A stretch of DNA of 64,000 nucleotides, taken from Calliopsis andreniformis. Taxonomy: Eukaryota > Arthropoda > Insecta > Hymenoptera > Andrenidae. The stretch lies in assembly GCF_051401765.1 (NCBI RefSeq), contig NW_027480450.1, forward strand, positions 4,402,001-4,466,000. The letters are read 5' to 3'. Of this stretch, positions 1 to 12,599 are shown piece by piece; the first letter of the stretch is position 1, and each line of letters begins with the position of its first letter. The position numbers and the translations under genes are program-made. A model generated the notes under the pieces. That model was not told where the DNA came from and did not search any database. It worked only from the letters and a program-made list of their open reading frames with translations.

Positions 1-589
1 TCTTCAATCCTCAATCCTCAATCCTCAATCCTCAATCCTCAATCCTCAATCCTCTATCCTCAGTCAAGAATACTCAATCTTCAATACTCAACCCTCAATC
101 CTCAATCCTCAATCCAAAATCCTCAATCCTTAGTCCTCAACCCTGAATCCTCAATCCTCAACCCTCAGCCCTCATCCTCCATCCTCAATCCTCAATCCTC
201 AATCCTCAATCTTCAATCCTCAATACTCAATCATCAATCCTCAATCCTCAATCCTCAATCCTCAATCCTCAATCCTCAGTCATGAATACTGAATCTTCAA
301 TACTCAGTCCTCAATCCTCAATCCTCAATCATCAACCCTCAATCCTCAATCCTCAATCCTCAATCCTCATCCTCAATTCTCAATTCTCAATCCTCAATCC
401 TCAATCCTCAACCTTCGATCCTCAATAGTCAACCTCCAATCCTAGATCCTCAATCCCCAATCCTCAATCGTTAATCTTCAATTTTCAATCCTCAGTCCGC
501 AGTCCTCAATCTTCAGTACTCAATGCTCAATCCTCAATACTCTATCCTCAGTCCTCAATCCTCAATCCTCCATCCTCAGTCCTCAATCC

Positions 590-1420
590 TCAACCGTCAA
601 TCCTCAATCCTCAATCCTCAACCTTCAGTCCTCAGTCCTCAAACCTCAAACCCGAATCCTCAATCCTGAATACACAGTCTTCAGCCCTCACTCCTCAACA
701 ATCAATTGTCAATCATCAATCCTCAATAGAATATCCTCAATTCACAGTATTCAATACTCAATTCCCAATCTTCAATTATCAAATCTCAATACACAAACAT
801 CAATTCTCATCAATCAGCCCTCAACGCTCAGTCCTCAATCTTCGATCCTCAATCCTCAATCCTCAATCTTCAATCCTCAATGCTCAACCTTCAATCCTCA
901 ATCCTCAATTCTCAATCCTCAGTACTCAATGCTCAATCGTCAATCCTCAATCCTCAGACATCTATATTCAACACACAACCCTCAACCATCAATACTCAAT
1001 ACCCAACCATCAATCCTCAATTCTCAAGACTCAATAGAATATTCTGAATTCTCACGGTTCAATACTCAATCCACAATGTTCAATAATCAAACCTCAATTC
1101 TCAAACATCAATTCTCAACACTCAATCCTCAACACTCAGGCCTCTCTCTTCAATCCTCCATCCTGAGTCCTCAATCCTCAACCGTCAATCCTCAATCCTC
1201 AATCCTCAACCTTCAATACTCAGTCCTCAAACCTCAAACCCGAATCCTCAATCCAGAATATTCAGTCTTCAGCCCTCACTCCTCAACAATCAATTGTCAA
1301 TCCTCAATCCTCAATAGAATATCCTCAATTCACAGTTTTCAATACTCAATCCCCAATCTCCAATCCTCAAATCTCAATACACAAACATCAATTCTCATCA
1401 ATCAAACCTCAACACTCAGT
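590..1420. repeat. Local tandem duplication, offset 588 bp (84 units)
   Basis: The Q island and its left context (cctcaaacccgaatcc, then cagtcttcagccctcac, then caacaatcaattgtc) occur at 696 and again at 1284, exactly 588 bp apart, which is 84 heptamers. The N island at 1043 lies between them. The copies differ by several substitutions, so this duplication is older than the near-identical ones in the core. Edges are approximate. Confidence 0.7.
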
Positions 1421-2536
1421 TCTCAATCTCCGATCCTCAATCCTCAATCCTCAATATTCAATCCTCAATACTCATCCTTCATTCCTCAATACTCAATTCT
1501 CAATCCTCAATCCTCAATCCTCAATCGTCAACCATCAAGACCCAATCCTCAATCTTCAATCCTCAATTCTCAATCCTCAATCCTCAATCTTCAATCTTCA
1601 ATCCTCAATACTCAATCTTCAATCCTCAATCCTCAATCCTCAATCCTTAATCATCAATCCTCAATCCTCAATCTTCAATCCTCAATACTCAATCTTCAAT
1701 CCTCAATCTTCAACCCTCAATCCTCAATTCTCAATCCTCAGTCCTCAATCCTCAGACCTCAAATATCAATACTCAACCCACAGTCCTCGTCCTCAATCCA
1801 CAATCCTCAATCCTCAAACCTCAACCTTCAATCATCAATATTCAATCTTCAATCCTCAATCCTCAATCCTCAATCCTCAACGTTGAATACTCAATACCCA
1901 CTCCTCAATCTTCAATCCACAATCCTCAATCCTCAATCCTCAATCCTCAATCTTCAATCCTCAATACTCAACCTTCAATCCTCAATCCTCAATTATCATT
2001 CCTCAATACTCAATACTCAATCGTCAATCCTCAAACCCCAATCCTCTACCTTCAATCCTCAATCCTCAATTCTCAATCCTCAATCCTCAATCCTCATTCT
2101 TCAATCCTCAATGACCAATCCACAATCTTCAATCCTCAATCCTCAATCCTCAGTTCTCAATCCTCAACCCTCTGTCCTCGTCCTCAATCCACAACCCTCA
2201 ATCCTCAATCCTCAATCTTCAATCATCAATATTCAACCTTCAGTACTCAATCCTCAATCCTCAATCCTCAATCCTCAACCTACAATCCTCAATACTCAAT
2301 CTTCACTCCTCAATTCCCAATCCTCAATCCTTAATCCCCAATCCTCAATCCTCAATCTTCAATTGTCATCACTCAACCCTCAACACTCAGTCCCCAACCC
2401 ACAATCTTCAATCCTCAATCCTCAATCCTCAATCCTCAATCCACAGTCTTCAATCCTCAATACTCAATCTTCAATCCTCAATCCTCAATCCTCAATCCTC
2501 AATTCTCAATCCTCAATCGTCAATCTTCAATACTGA
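929..2536 (+). other. Longest open frame (535 codons), judged non-coding
   Basis: Runs from the ATG in caatgctcaatcg to the TGA in tactgaatcc. The translation is a degenerate SSILNPQ heptapeptide repeat with no signal peptide, membrane segment or globular domain. A 21-bp cycle of TCCTCAA reads S-S-I-L-N-P-Q in all three forward frames, so openness comes free and persists across frame-changing 6-bp units, for example the ctcgtc at 1786-1791. The ATG is simply a variant heptamer, and no ribosome-binding site, Kozak context, intron signal or 3' processing signal stands out. I do not annotate it as a gene; it is recorded because it is the most gene-like object here. If translated it would be a Ser/Asn/Gln/Pro-rich low-complexity protein. 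Confidence 0.85.
1786..1791. repeat. Hexamer phase-breaker (example of a recurring class: ctcgtc / ctcatc)
   Basis: In strings such as ctcagtc-ctcgtc-ctcaatc one unit is 6 bp instead of 7. The same hexamer, as ctcgtc or ctcatc, recurs at fixed places in the higher-order repeat: after accgtcagtc, after aaccctcagtc, and after ccctcagcc just downstream of P islands (for example 4130-4135). Each shifts the heptamer register by one base and therefore changes the forward reading frame. In translation it appears as the SSSS or SSSI step inside the repeat peptide. Confidence 0.85.
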
Positions 2537-5349
2537 ATCCTCAATCCTCATTCCTCAATACTCAATCTTCAATCCTCAGCCCTCATCTTCAATCCTCAAT
2601 CCTCAATCCTCAAACTTCAATCCTCAATACTCAATTTCCAATCCTCAATCCTCAGTCCTCAATACTCAACCATCAATACTCAATTCTCAACACCCAATCC
2701 TCAATGTTCAATCCTCAATCCTCAATCCTCAATTCTCAATCCTCAATCCTCAGTCCTCAGTCCTCAATCCTCAATCCTCAACCCTCAGCCCTCATCCTCA
2801 ATCCTCAATCCTCAATCCTCAATACTCTACCTTCAATCCTCAATACTCAATCTTCAATCCTCAATCCTTAATCCTAAATCCTCAATCCTCAATACTCAGT
2901 CATCAATACTCAACCTTCAATACTGTATCCACAATCCCCAATCCTCAATCCTCAATCCTCAATCCTCAAACTTCAATCCTCAATCCTCTACCTTCAATCC
3001 TCAATACTCAATCTTCAATCCTCAATCCTTAATCCTCAATCCTCAATCCTCAATACTCAGTCATCAATACTCAATCTTCAATACTGAATCCTCAATCCTC
3101 AATCCTCAATCCTCAATCCTCAATCCTCATTCCTCAAACCTCAATCCTCAACCCTCAGTCCTCATCCTCAATTCTCAATTCTCAATCCACAATCCTCAAT
3201 ACTCAATCTTCAATCCTCACTAATCAATCTCCAATTCTAGATCCTCAATCCCCAATCCTCAATCCTTAATCCTCAATCTTCAATCCTCAATTCCCAGCCC
3301 TCAATCTTCAATCGTTAATGCTCAATCTTCAATCCTCAATTCTCAGTCCTCAATCCTCAATCCTCAGTCGTCAAACCTCAATCCCCAACCGTCAGTCCTC
3401 GTCCTCAACCCTCAACCCTCAATCCTCAAACCTCAACCTTCAATCCTCAATGCTCAATCCTCAATCCTCAAGCGTCAGTCATGAATACTCAATCTTCAAT
3501 ACTCAATCCTCAATCCTCTATCCTCAATCCTCAATCCTCAATCCTCAATCGTCATTCCTCAATCCCCAAACCTTAATCCCCAACCCTCAATCCTCAATCT
3601 TCAATCCTCAATACCCATCCATCAATCCTCAGAACTCAATCCTCAATCCTCAATTCTCAATCCTCAATCCTCAATTCTCAATCCTCAATCCTCAATCCTC
3701 AGTACTCAAACATCAATAGCCAACCCTCAGTCATCGACCTCAACCCACAACCCTCAATCCTCAATCCTCAACCTTCAATCCTGAATACTAAGTCTACAAT
3801 CCTCAATCCTCAAACCTCAATCCTCAACCCTCATTCTTCAATCCTCAATACCAAATCCTCAATCTTCAATCCTCAATCCTCAATCCTCAATTCTCAATTC
3901 CCAATCCTCAGTCCTCAGCCCTCAATCCTCAATCCTCAACCCACAGCCCTCATCCTCAACCCTCAATCCTGAACCCTCAATCCTCAAACTTCAATCCTCA
4001 ATACTCAATTTCCAATCCTCAATCCTCAGTCCTCAATACTCAACCATCAATCCTCAATTCTCAATACTCAATAGAATACCCTGAGTTCTCAGGATTCAAT
4101 ACTCAAACCTTAATCCTCAACCCTCAGCCCTCATCCTCCATCCTCAATCCTCAATCCTCAATCCTCTGCCTTCAATCCTCAATACTCAATCTTCAATCCT
4201 CCATCCTTAATCCTCAATCCTCAATCCTCAATACTCAGTCATCAATACTCAATCTTCAATACTGAATCCTCAATCCTCAATCCTCAATCCTCAATCCTCA
4301 ATCCTCGATCCTCAATCCTCAATCCTCAACCCTCAGTCCTCATCCTCAGTTCTCAGTTCTCAATCCTCAATCCTCAATCCTGAATCTTCAATCCTCAATA
4401 ATCGATCTCCAATCACAGATCCTCAATTCCCAATCCTCAGTCCTTAATCCTCAATCTTCAATCCTCAATCCCCAGTCCTCAACCTTGAATCCTCAATGCT
4501 CAACCCTCAATCCTCAATCCTCAGTCCTCAATCCTCAATCCTCATACCTCAAACCTCAATCCTCAACCCTCAGTCCTCATCCTCAATTCTCAATTCTCAA
4601 TCCACAATCCTCAATACTCAATCTTCAATCCTCAATAATCAATCTCCAATTCTAGATCCTCAATCCCCAATCCTCAATCCTTAATCCTCAATCTTCAATC
4701 CTCAGTCCTCAGTCCTCAATCCTCAATCCTCAACCCTCAGCCCTCATCCTCAATCCTCAATCCTCAATCCTCAATCCTCAAACTTCAATCCTCAATACTC
4801 AATTTCCAATCCTCAATCCTCAGTCCTCAATACTCAACCATCAATCCTCAATTCTCAATACTCAATAGAATATCCTGAGTTCTCAGGATTCAATACTCAA
4901 TCCTTAATCCTCAACCCTCAGCCCTCATCCTCCATCCTCAATCCTCAATCCTCAATCCTGTACCCTCAATCCTCAATACTCAATCTTCAATCCTCAATCC
5001 TTAATCCTCAATCCTCAATACTCAATACTCAGTCATCATTACTCAATCTTCAATACTGAATCCTCAATCCTCATTCCTCAATCCTCAATCCTCAATCTTC
5101 AATCCTCAATGCTCAATCCTCAATCCTCAAGCCTCAGTCATGAATACTCAATCTTCAATACTCAATCCTCAATCCTCTATCCTCAATCCTCAATCCTCAA
5201 TTCTCAATCGTCATTCCTCAATCCCCAAACCTTAATCCCCAACCCTGAATCCTCAATCTTCAACCCTCAATACTCATCCATCAATCCTCAGACCTCAATC
5301 CTCAATCCTCAATTCTCAATCCTCAATCCTCAATTCTCAATCCTCAATC

Positions 5350-7724
5350 CTCAATCCTCAGACCTCAAACATCAATACTCAACCCTCAGTCCTCGTCCTC
5401 AATCCACAACCCTCAATCCTGAATCTTCAATCATCAATATTCAATCTTCAATCCTCAATCCTCAATCCTCAATCCTCAATCCTCAATCCTCAATCCTCAT
5501 TCCTCAAACCTCAGTCCTCAACCCTCAGTCCTCATCCTCAATTCTCAATTCTCAATCCACATTCCTCAATACTCAATCTTCAATTATCAATAATCAATCT
5601 CCAATCCTAGATCCTCAATCCCCTATCCTCAATCCTTAATCCTCAATCTTCAATCCTCAATCCCCAGTCCTCAATCTTCAATCCTCAATGCTCAAACTTC
5701 AATCCTCAACTCTCAGTCCTCAATCCTCAATCCTCAATCCTCAAACCTCAACCATCAACCGTCAGTACTCGTCCTCAATCCTCAACACACAATACTCAAT
5801 CCTCAATCCTCAATCAGAGAGACTCAATACTCAATCTTCAATCATCAATCCTCAATCCTCAATCCTCAATCCTCAATCCTAAATCATCGATCCTCAATCT
5901 TCAATACTCAATCCTCAATCCTCAATCCTCAATCCTCGTTCCTCAAACCTTAATTCTCAACCCTCAGTACTCAATATTCAATCCTCAATACTCAATCTTC
6001 AATCCTCAATCTTCAATCCTCAATCCTCAATCCTCAATCCTCAGTGATCAATCCTCAATCTTCAATACTCAATCGTCAATCCTCAGTCCTCAAACCTCAA
6101 TCCTCAATCCTCAACCTTGAATCCTCAATAATCAATCTCCAATCCTAGATCCTCTATCCCCATTCCTCAATCCTTAATCCTCAATCTTCAATCCTCAATG
6201 CCCAGTCCTCAGTCTTCAATCCTCCATGCTCAATCCTCAATCCTCAAGCCTCAGTCATAAATTCTCAATCTTCAATACTCAATCCTCAATCCTCTATCCT
6301 CAATCCTCAATCCTCAATCCTCAATCGTCAATCCTCAATCCCCAATCCTCAATCTTCGATCCTCAATCCTCAATCCTCAATCCTCAATCCTCAACCTTCA
6401 ATCCTCAATACTCGATCTTCACTCCTCAATTCCCAATCCTCAATCATTAATCCCCAATCCTCAATCCTCAATCTTCAATCCTCAAAACTCAATTCCCAAT
6501 CCTCAATCCTAAATCCCCAATCATCAATCCTCAATCTTCAATCCTCAATACTCAATCTTCAATCCTCAGCCCTCAATCCTCAATCCTCAATTCTCAATCC
6601 TCAATCCTCAATCCTCAGACCTCAGGCATCAATACCCAACCCTCAGTCTTCGTCCTCAATCCACAACACTCAAACCTCAATCCTCAATCTTCAATCATCA
6701 ATATTCAATCTTCAATCCTCAATCCTCCATCCTCAATCCTCAATCCTCAATCCTCTACCTTCAATCCTCAATACTCAATCTTCAATCCTCAATCCCCAAT
6801 CCTCAATCTTCGATCCTCAATCCTCAATCCTCATTCCTCAATCCTCAACCTTCAATCCTCAATACTCAATCTTCACTCCTCAATTCCCAATCCTCAATCC
6901 TTAACCCCCAATGCTCAAACCTCAATCTTCAATCCTCAATACTCAATCTTCAATCCTCAGTCCTCAATCCTCAATCCCCAATTCTCAATCCTCAATCTCA
7001 ATCCTCAGACCTCAAACCTCAATCCCCAACCGTCAGTCCTCGTCCTCAATCCTCAACCCTCAATCCTCAACCCTCAATCTTCAATCATCAATACTCAATC
7101 CTCAATCCTCAGTCCTCAATATTCAACACACAACCGTCAATCATCAATCCTCAATACTCAACCATCAACCGTCAATTCTCAATACTCAATAGAATATCCT
7201 GAATTCTCATGGTTCAATACTGAATCCACAATATTCAATAATCAAATCTCAATCCTCAAACATCAATTCTCAACACTCAATCCACAACACTCAGTCCTCT
7301 CTCCTCAATCCTCCATCCTCAATCCTCAACCCTCAATCCTCATTCCTCAAACCGCAATCCTCAACCCTCAGTCCTCATCCTCAATTCTCAATCCCCAACC
7401 CTCAATCCTTAATGATCAATCTTCAATCCTCAATCCACCGTCCTCAATCTTCAATCCTCAATGCTCAATCTTCAGTCCTTAACTCTCAGTCCTCAATCCT
7501 CAATCCTCAATCCTCAAACCTCAATCCTCAACCGTCAGTCCTCGTCCTCAATCCTCAACCCTCAATCCTCAATCCTCAAGCCTCAATCATCAATCCTCAA
7601 TACTCAATCTTCAATCATCAATCCTCAATCCTCAATCCTCAATCCTCAATCCTAAATCATCAATCCTCAATCTTCAATACTCAATCCTCAATCCTCAATC
7701 CTCAATCCTCAATCGTCAGTCCTC
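5350..7724. repeat. Segmental duplication D2, copy 1 (2.4 kb)
   Basis: Nearly identical to 9,453-11,827 at a constant offset of 4,103 bp. Anchors: gacctcaaac at 5361 and 9464; the rare string cagagagactc near 5,815 and 9,918; N islands at 7198 and 11301; aatcgtcagtcct at 7711 and 11814. Only scattered substitutions separate the copies (for example atcatcga versus atcatcaa near 5,888). The similarity ends abruptly just after cgtcagtcct, where this copy continues ctcacc and the other continues caaccc. Confidence 0.88.
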
Positions 7725-8864
7725 TCACCCTCAGTCCTCATTCTCAATTCTCAATTCTCAATCCACAATCCTCAATACTCAATCTTCAATCCTCAATAAT
7801 CAATCTCCAATCCTAGTTCCTCAATCCCCAATCCTCAATCCTCAATCCTCAAACCTCAATCCTCAACCGTCAGTCCTCGTCCACAATCCTCAACCCTCTA
7901 TCCTCAATCTTCAATCCTCAATCACCAAGACTCAATACTCAATCATCAATCGTCAATCCTCAATCCTCAATCCTCAATCCTCAGTGATCAATCCTCAATC
8001 TTCAATACTAAATCGTCAATCCTGAGTCCTCAATCCTCAATCCTCAATCCTCGTTCCTCAAACCTTAATTCTCAACCCTCAGTCCTCATCCTAAATTCTC
8101 AATTCTCAATCCTCAATCCGCAATCCTCAATCTTGAATCCTCAATAATCAATCTCCAATCCTAGATCCTCAATCCCCAATTCTCAATGCTTCATCCTCAA
8201 TCTTCAATCCTCAATCCCCAGTCCTCAATCTTCAATCCTCGATGCTCAATCCTCAATCCTCAAGCCTCATCCATGAGTACTCAATCTTCAATACTCAATC
8301 CTCAATCCTCTATCCTCAATCCTCAATCCTCAATCCTCAATCGTCAATCCTCAATCCCCAATCCTCAATCTTCAATCCTCAATCCTCAAACCTCAATCCT
8401 CAATCCTCAAACTTCAATCCTCAATACTCAATTTCCAATCCTCAATCCTCAGTCCTCAATACTCAACCATCAATCCTCAATTCTCAATACTCAATAGAAT
8501 ACCCTGAGTTCTCAGGATTCAATACTCAAACCTTAATCCTCAACCCTCAGGCCTCATCCTCCATCCTCAATCCTCAATCCTCAATCCTCTGCCTTCAATC
8601 CTCAATACTCAATCTTCAATCCTCAACCCTCATTCTTCAATCCTCAATACCGAATCCTCAATCTTCGATCCTCAATCCTCAATCCTCAATTCTCAATTCC
8701 CAATCCTCAGTCCTCAGACCTCAATCCTCAATCCTCAACCCACAGCCCTCATCCTCAACCCTCAATCCTCAACCCTCAATCCTCAAACTTCAATCCTCAA
8801 TACTCAATTTCCAATCCTCAATCCTCAGTCCACAATACTCAACCATCAATCCTCAATTCTCAAT

Positions 8865-9075
8865 ACTCAATCCTCATTCCTCAATCCTCAATCTTCAATC
8901 TTCAATCCTCAATGCTCAATCCTCAATTCTCAAGCCTCAGTCATTAATACTCAATCTTCAATACTCAATCCTCAATCCTCATTCCTCAATCCTCAATCTT
9001 CAATCTTCAATCCTCAATGCTCAATCCTCAATTCTCAAGCCTCAGTCATTAATACTCAATCTTCAATACTCAATC
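8865..9075. repeat. Perfect or near-perfect 105-bp tandem duplication (15 units)
   Basis: The string containing caatgctcaatcctc, attctcaagcctcag and tcattaatactcaatc occurs twice in a row; cagtcatt starts at 8938 and 9043. The period is 105 bp, fifteen heptamers. Both copies share cattaatac where most relatives elsewhere read catgaatac, so the duplication came after that change and is recent. Confidence 0.85.
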
Positions 9076-9452
9076 CTCAATCCTCTATCCTCAATCCTCA
9101 ATCCTCAATTGTCAATCCTCATTCCTCAATTCTCAATCCTCAATCCTCAATCCTCAGACCTCAAACATCAATACCCAACCCTCAGTCATCGACCTCAATC
9201 CACAACCCTCAATCCTCAATCCTCAACCTTCAATCCTGAATACTAAGCCTTCAATCCTCAATCCTCAATCCTCAATCCTCAACCCTCAATCCTGAGTCCT
9301 CAAACCTCAATACCGAATCCTCAATCCTCAACACTCAATGTGCAATCCTCAATCCTCAATCCTCAATCCTGAACACTCATTCTTCAATCCTCAATACACA
9401 ATCCTCAATCTCCAATCCTCAATACCAAATCCTCAATTCTCTATCCCCAATC

Positions 9453-11827
9453 CTCAATCCTCAGACCTCAAACATCAATACTCAACCCTCAGTCCTCGTC
9501 CTCAATCCACAACCCTCAATCCTGAATCTTCAATCATCAATATTCAATCTTCAATCCTCAATCCTCAATACTCAATCCTCAATCCTCAATCCTCAATCCT
9601 CATTCCTCAAACCTCAGTCCTCAACCCTCAGTCCTCATCCTCAATTCTCAATTCTCAATCCACATTCCTCAATACTCAATCTTCAATCCTCAATAATCAA
9701 TCTCCAATCCTAGATCCTCAATCCCCTATCCTCAATCCTTAATCCTCAATCTTCAATCCTCAATCCCCAGTCCTCAATCTTCAATCCTCAATGCTCAAAC
9801 TTCAATCCTCAACTCTCAGTCCTCAATCCTCAATCCTCAATCCTCAAACCTCAACCATCAACCGTCAGTACTCGTCCTCAATCCTCAACACACAATACTC
9901 AATCCTCAATCCTCAATCAGAGAGACTCAATACTCAATCTTCAATCATCAATCCTCAATCCTCAATCCTCAATCCTCAATCCTAAATCATCAATCCTCAA
10001 TCTTCAATACTCAATCCTCAATCCTCAATCCTCAATCCTCGTTCCTCAAACCTTAATTCTCAACCCTCAGTACTCAATATTCAATCCTCAATACTCAATC
10101 TTCAATCCTCAATCTTCAATCCTCAATCCTCAATCCTCAATCCTCAGTGATCAATCCTCAATCTTCAATACTCAATCGTCAATCCTCAGTCCTCAATCCT
10201 CAATCCTCAATCCTCAACCTTGAATCCTCAATAATCAATCTCCAATCCTAGATCCTCAATCCCCATTCCTCAATCCTTAATCCTCAATCTTCAATCCTCA
10301 ATGCCCAGTCCTCAGTCTTCAATCCTCGATGCTCAATCCTCAATCCTCAAGCCTCAGTCATAAATTCTCAATCTTCAATACTCAATCCTCAATCCTCTAT
10401 CCTCAATCCTCAATCCTCAATCCTCAATCGTCAATCCTCAATCCCCAATCCTCAATCTTCGATCCTCAATCCTCAATCCTCAATCCTCAATCCTCAACCT
10501 TCAATCCTCAATACTCAATCTTCACTCCTCAATTCCCAATCCTCAATCCTTAATCCCCAATCCTCAATCCTCAATCTTCAATCCTCAATACTCAATTCCC
10601 AATCCTCAATCCTTAATCCCCAATCATCAATCCTCAATCTTCAATCCTCAATACTCAATCTTCAATCCTCAGCCCTCAATCCTCAATCCTCAATTCTCAA
10701 TCCTCAATCCTCAATCCTCAGACCTCAGGCATCAATACCCAACCCTCAGTCTTCGTCCTCAATCCACAACACTCAAACCTCAATCCTCAATCTTCAATCA
10801 TCAATATTCAATCTTCAATCCTCAATCCACCATCCTCAATCCTCAATCCTCAATCCTCTACCTTCAATCCTCAATACTCAATCTTCAATCCTCAATCCCC
10901 AATCCTCAATCTTCGATCCTCAATCCTCAATCCTCATTCCTCAATCCTCAACCTTCAATCCTCAATACTCAATCTTCACTCCTCAATTCCCAATCCTCAA
11001 TCCTTAACCCCCAATCCTTAAACCTCAATCTTCAATCCTCAATACTCAATCTTCAATCCTCAGTCCTCAATCCTCAATCCCCAATTCTCAATCCTCAATC
11101 TCAATCCTCAGACCTCAAACCTCAATCCCCAACCGTCAGTCCTCGTCCTCAATCCTCAACCCTCAATCCTCAACCCTCAATCTTCAATCATCAATACTCA
11201 ATCCTCAATCCTCAGTCCTCAATATTCAACACTCAACCGTCAATCATCAATCCTCAATACTCAACCATCAATCGTCAATTCTCAATACTCAATAGAATAT
11301 CCTGAATTCTCATGGTTCAATGCTGAATCCACAATATTCAATAATCAAATCTCAATCCTCAAACATCAATTCTCAACACTCAATCCACAACACTCAGTCC
11401 TCTCTCCTCAATCCTCCACCCTCAATCCTCAACCCTCAATCCTCATTCCTCAAACCGCAATCCTCAACCCTCAGTCCTCATCCTCAATTCTCAATCCCCA
11501 ACACTCAATCCTTAATGATCAATCTTCAATCCTCAATCCACAGTCCTCAATCTTCAATCCTCAATGCTCAATCTTCAGTCCTTAACTCTCAGTCCTCAAT
11601 CCTCAATCCTCAATCCTCAAACCTCAATCCTCAACCGTCAGTCCTCGTCCTCAATCCTCAACCCTCAATCCTCAATCCTCAAGCCTCAATCATCAATCCT
11701 CAATACTCAATCTTCAATCATCAATCCTCAATCCTCAATCCTCAATCCTCAATCCTAAATCATCAATCCTCAATCTTCAATACTCAATCCTCAATCCTCA
11801 ATCCTCAATCCTCAATCGTCAGTCCTC
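9453..11827. repeat. Segmental duplication D2, copy 2 (2.4 kb)
   Basis: Partner of 5,350-7,724, offset 4,103 bp, direct orientation. The intervening 7,725-9,452 (with P at 8503 and the 105-bp tandem) is not part of the duplicated block but belongs to the 4.1-kb step. Because 4,103 is 1 modulo 7, the step contains hexamers as well as heptamers. Confidence 0.88.
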
Positions 11828-12599
11828 AACCCTCAGTCCTCAATCCTCAATCCTCAATTCTCAATCCTCAATCCTCAATTCTCAATCCTCAATCCTCAAT
11901 CCTCAGACCTCAAACATCAATACCCAACCCTCAGTCATCGACCTCAATCCACAACCCTCAATCCTCAATCCTCAACCTTCAATCCTGAATACTAAGCCTT
12001 CAATCCTCAATCCTCAATCCTCAATCCTCAACCCTCATTCTTCAATCCTCAATACCCAATCCTCAATCTTCAATCCTCAATCCTCAATCCTCAATTCTCA
12101 ATACTCAATCCTCAGTCCTCAGTCCTCAATCCTCTATCCTCAACCCACAGCCCTCATCCCCAATCCTCAATCCTCAACCCTCAATCCTCAAACTTCAATC
12201 CTCAATACTCAATTTCCAATCCTCAATCCTCAGTCCTCAATACTCAACCATCAATCCTCAATTCTCAATACTCAATAGAATACCCTGAGTTCTCAGGATT
12301 CAATACTCAAACCTTAATCCTCAACCCTCAGCCCTCATCCTCCATCCTCAATCCTCAATCCTTAATCCTCAATCCTCAATCCTCAATACTCAGTCATCAA
12401 TACTCAATCTTCAATACTGAATCCTCAATGCTCAATCCTCAATCCTCAATCCTCGATCCTCATTCCGCAAACCTCAATCCTCAACCCTCAGTCCTCATCC
12501 TCAATTCTCAATTCTCAGTCCTCAATCCTCAATCCTCAGTCGTCAAACCTCAATCCCCAACCGTCAGTCCTCGTCCTCAATCCTCAACCCTCAATCCTC

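Larger units (their letters stand above)
1..4079. repeat. Left flank of the window: P-free satellite
   Basis: Heptamer array containing three islands only (Q at 696, N at 1043, Q at 1284) and none from about 1,430 to 4,079. Heptamer variation is as high as in the core. The stretch from about 1,430 to 2,530 is unusually poor in stop-generating variants, which is why the longest open frame of the window lies here. No gene is seen. Confidence 0.75.

Noticed and set aside
41..300. TATA-like or -10-like strings (caatact, tagaata, aatattcaata) as promoters
   Set aside because: They are ordinary A/T-rich heptamer variants occurring many times with no associated gene.
696..840. Q island as a remnant of a tRNA or SINE
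   Set aside because: I find no A-box or B-box, no cloverleaf pairing and no poly-A tail. The island aligns with N and P and is explained as a diverged part of the satellite.
4080..4093. P palindrome as a rho-independent terminator or transposon terminal inverted repeat
   Set aside because: There is no T-tract after the stem on either strand, no flanking target-site duplication and no paired distant inverted copy; all 31 copies are in the same context and orientation.
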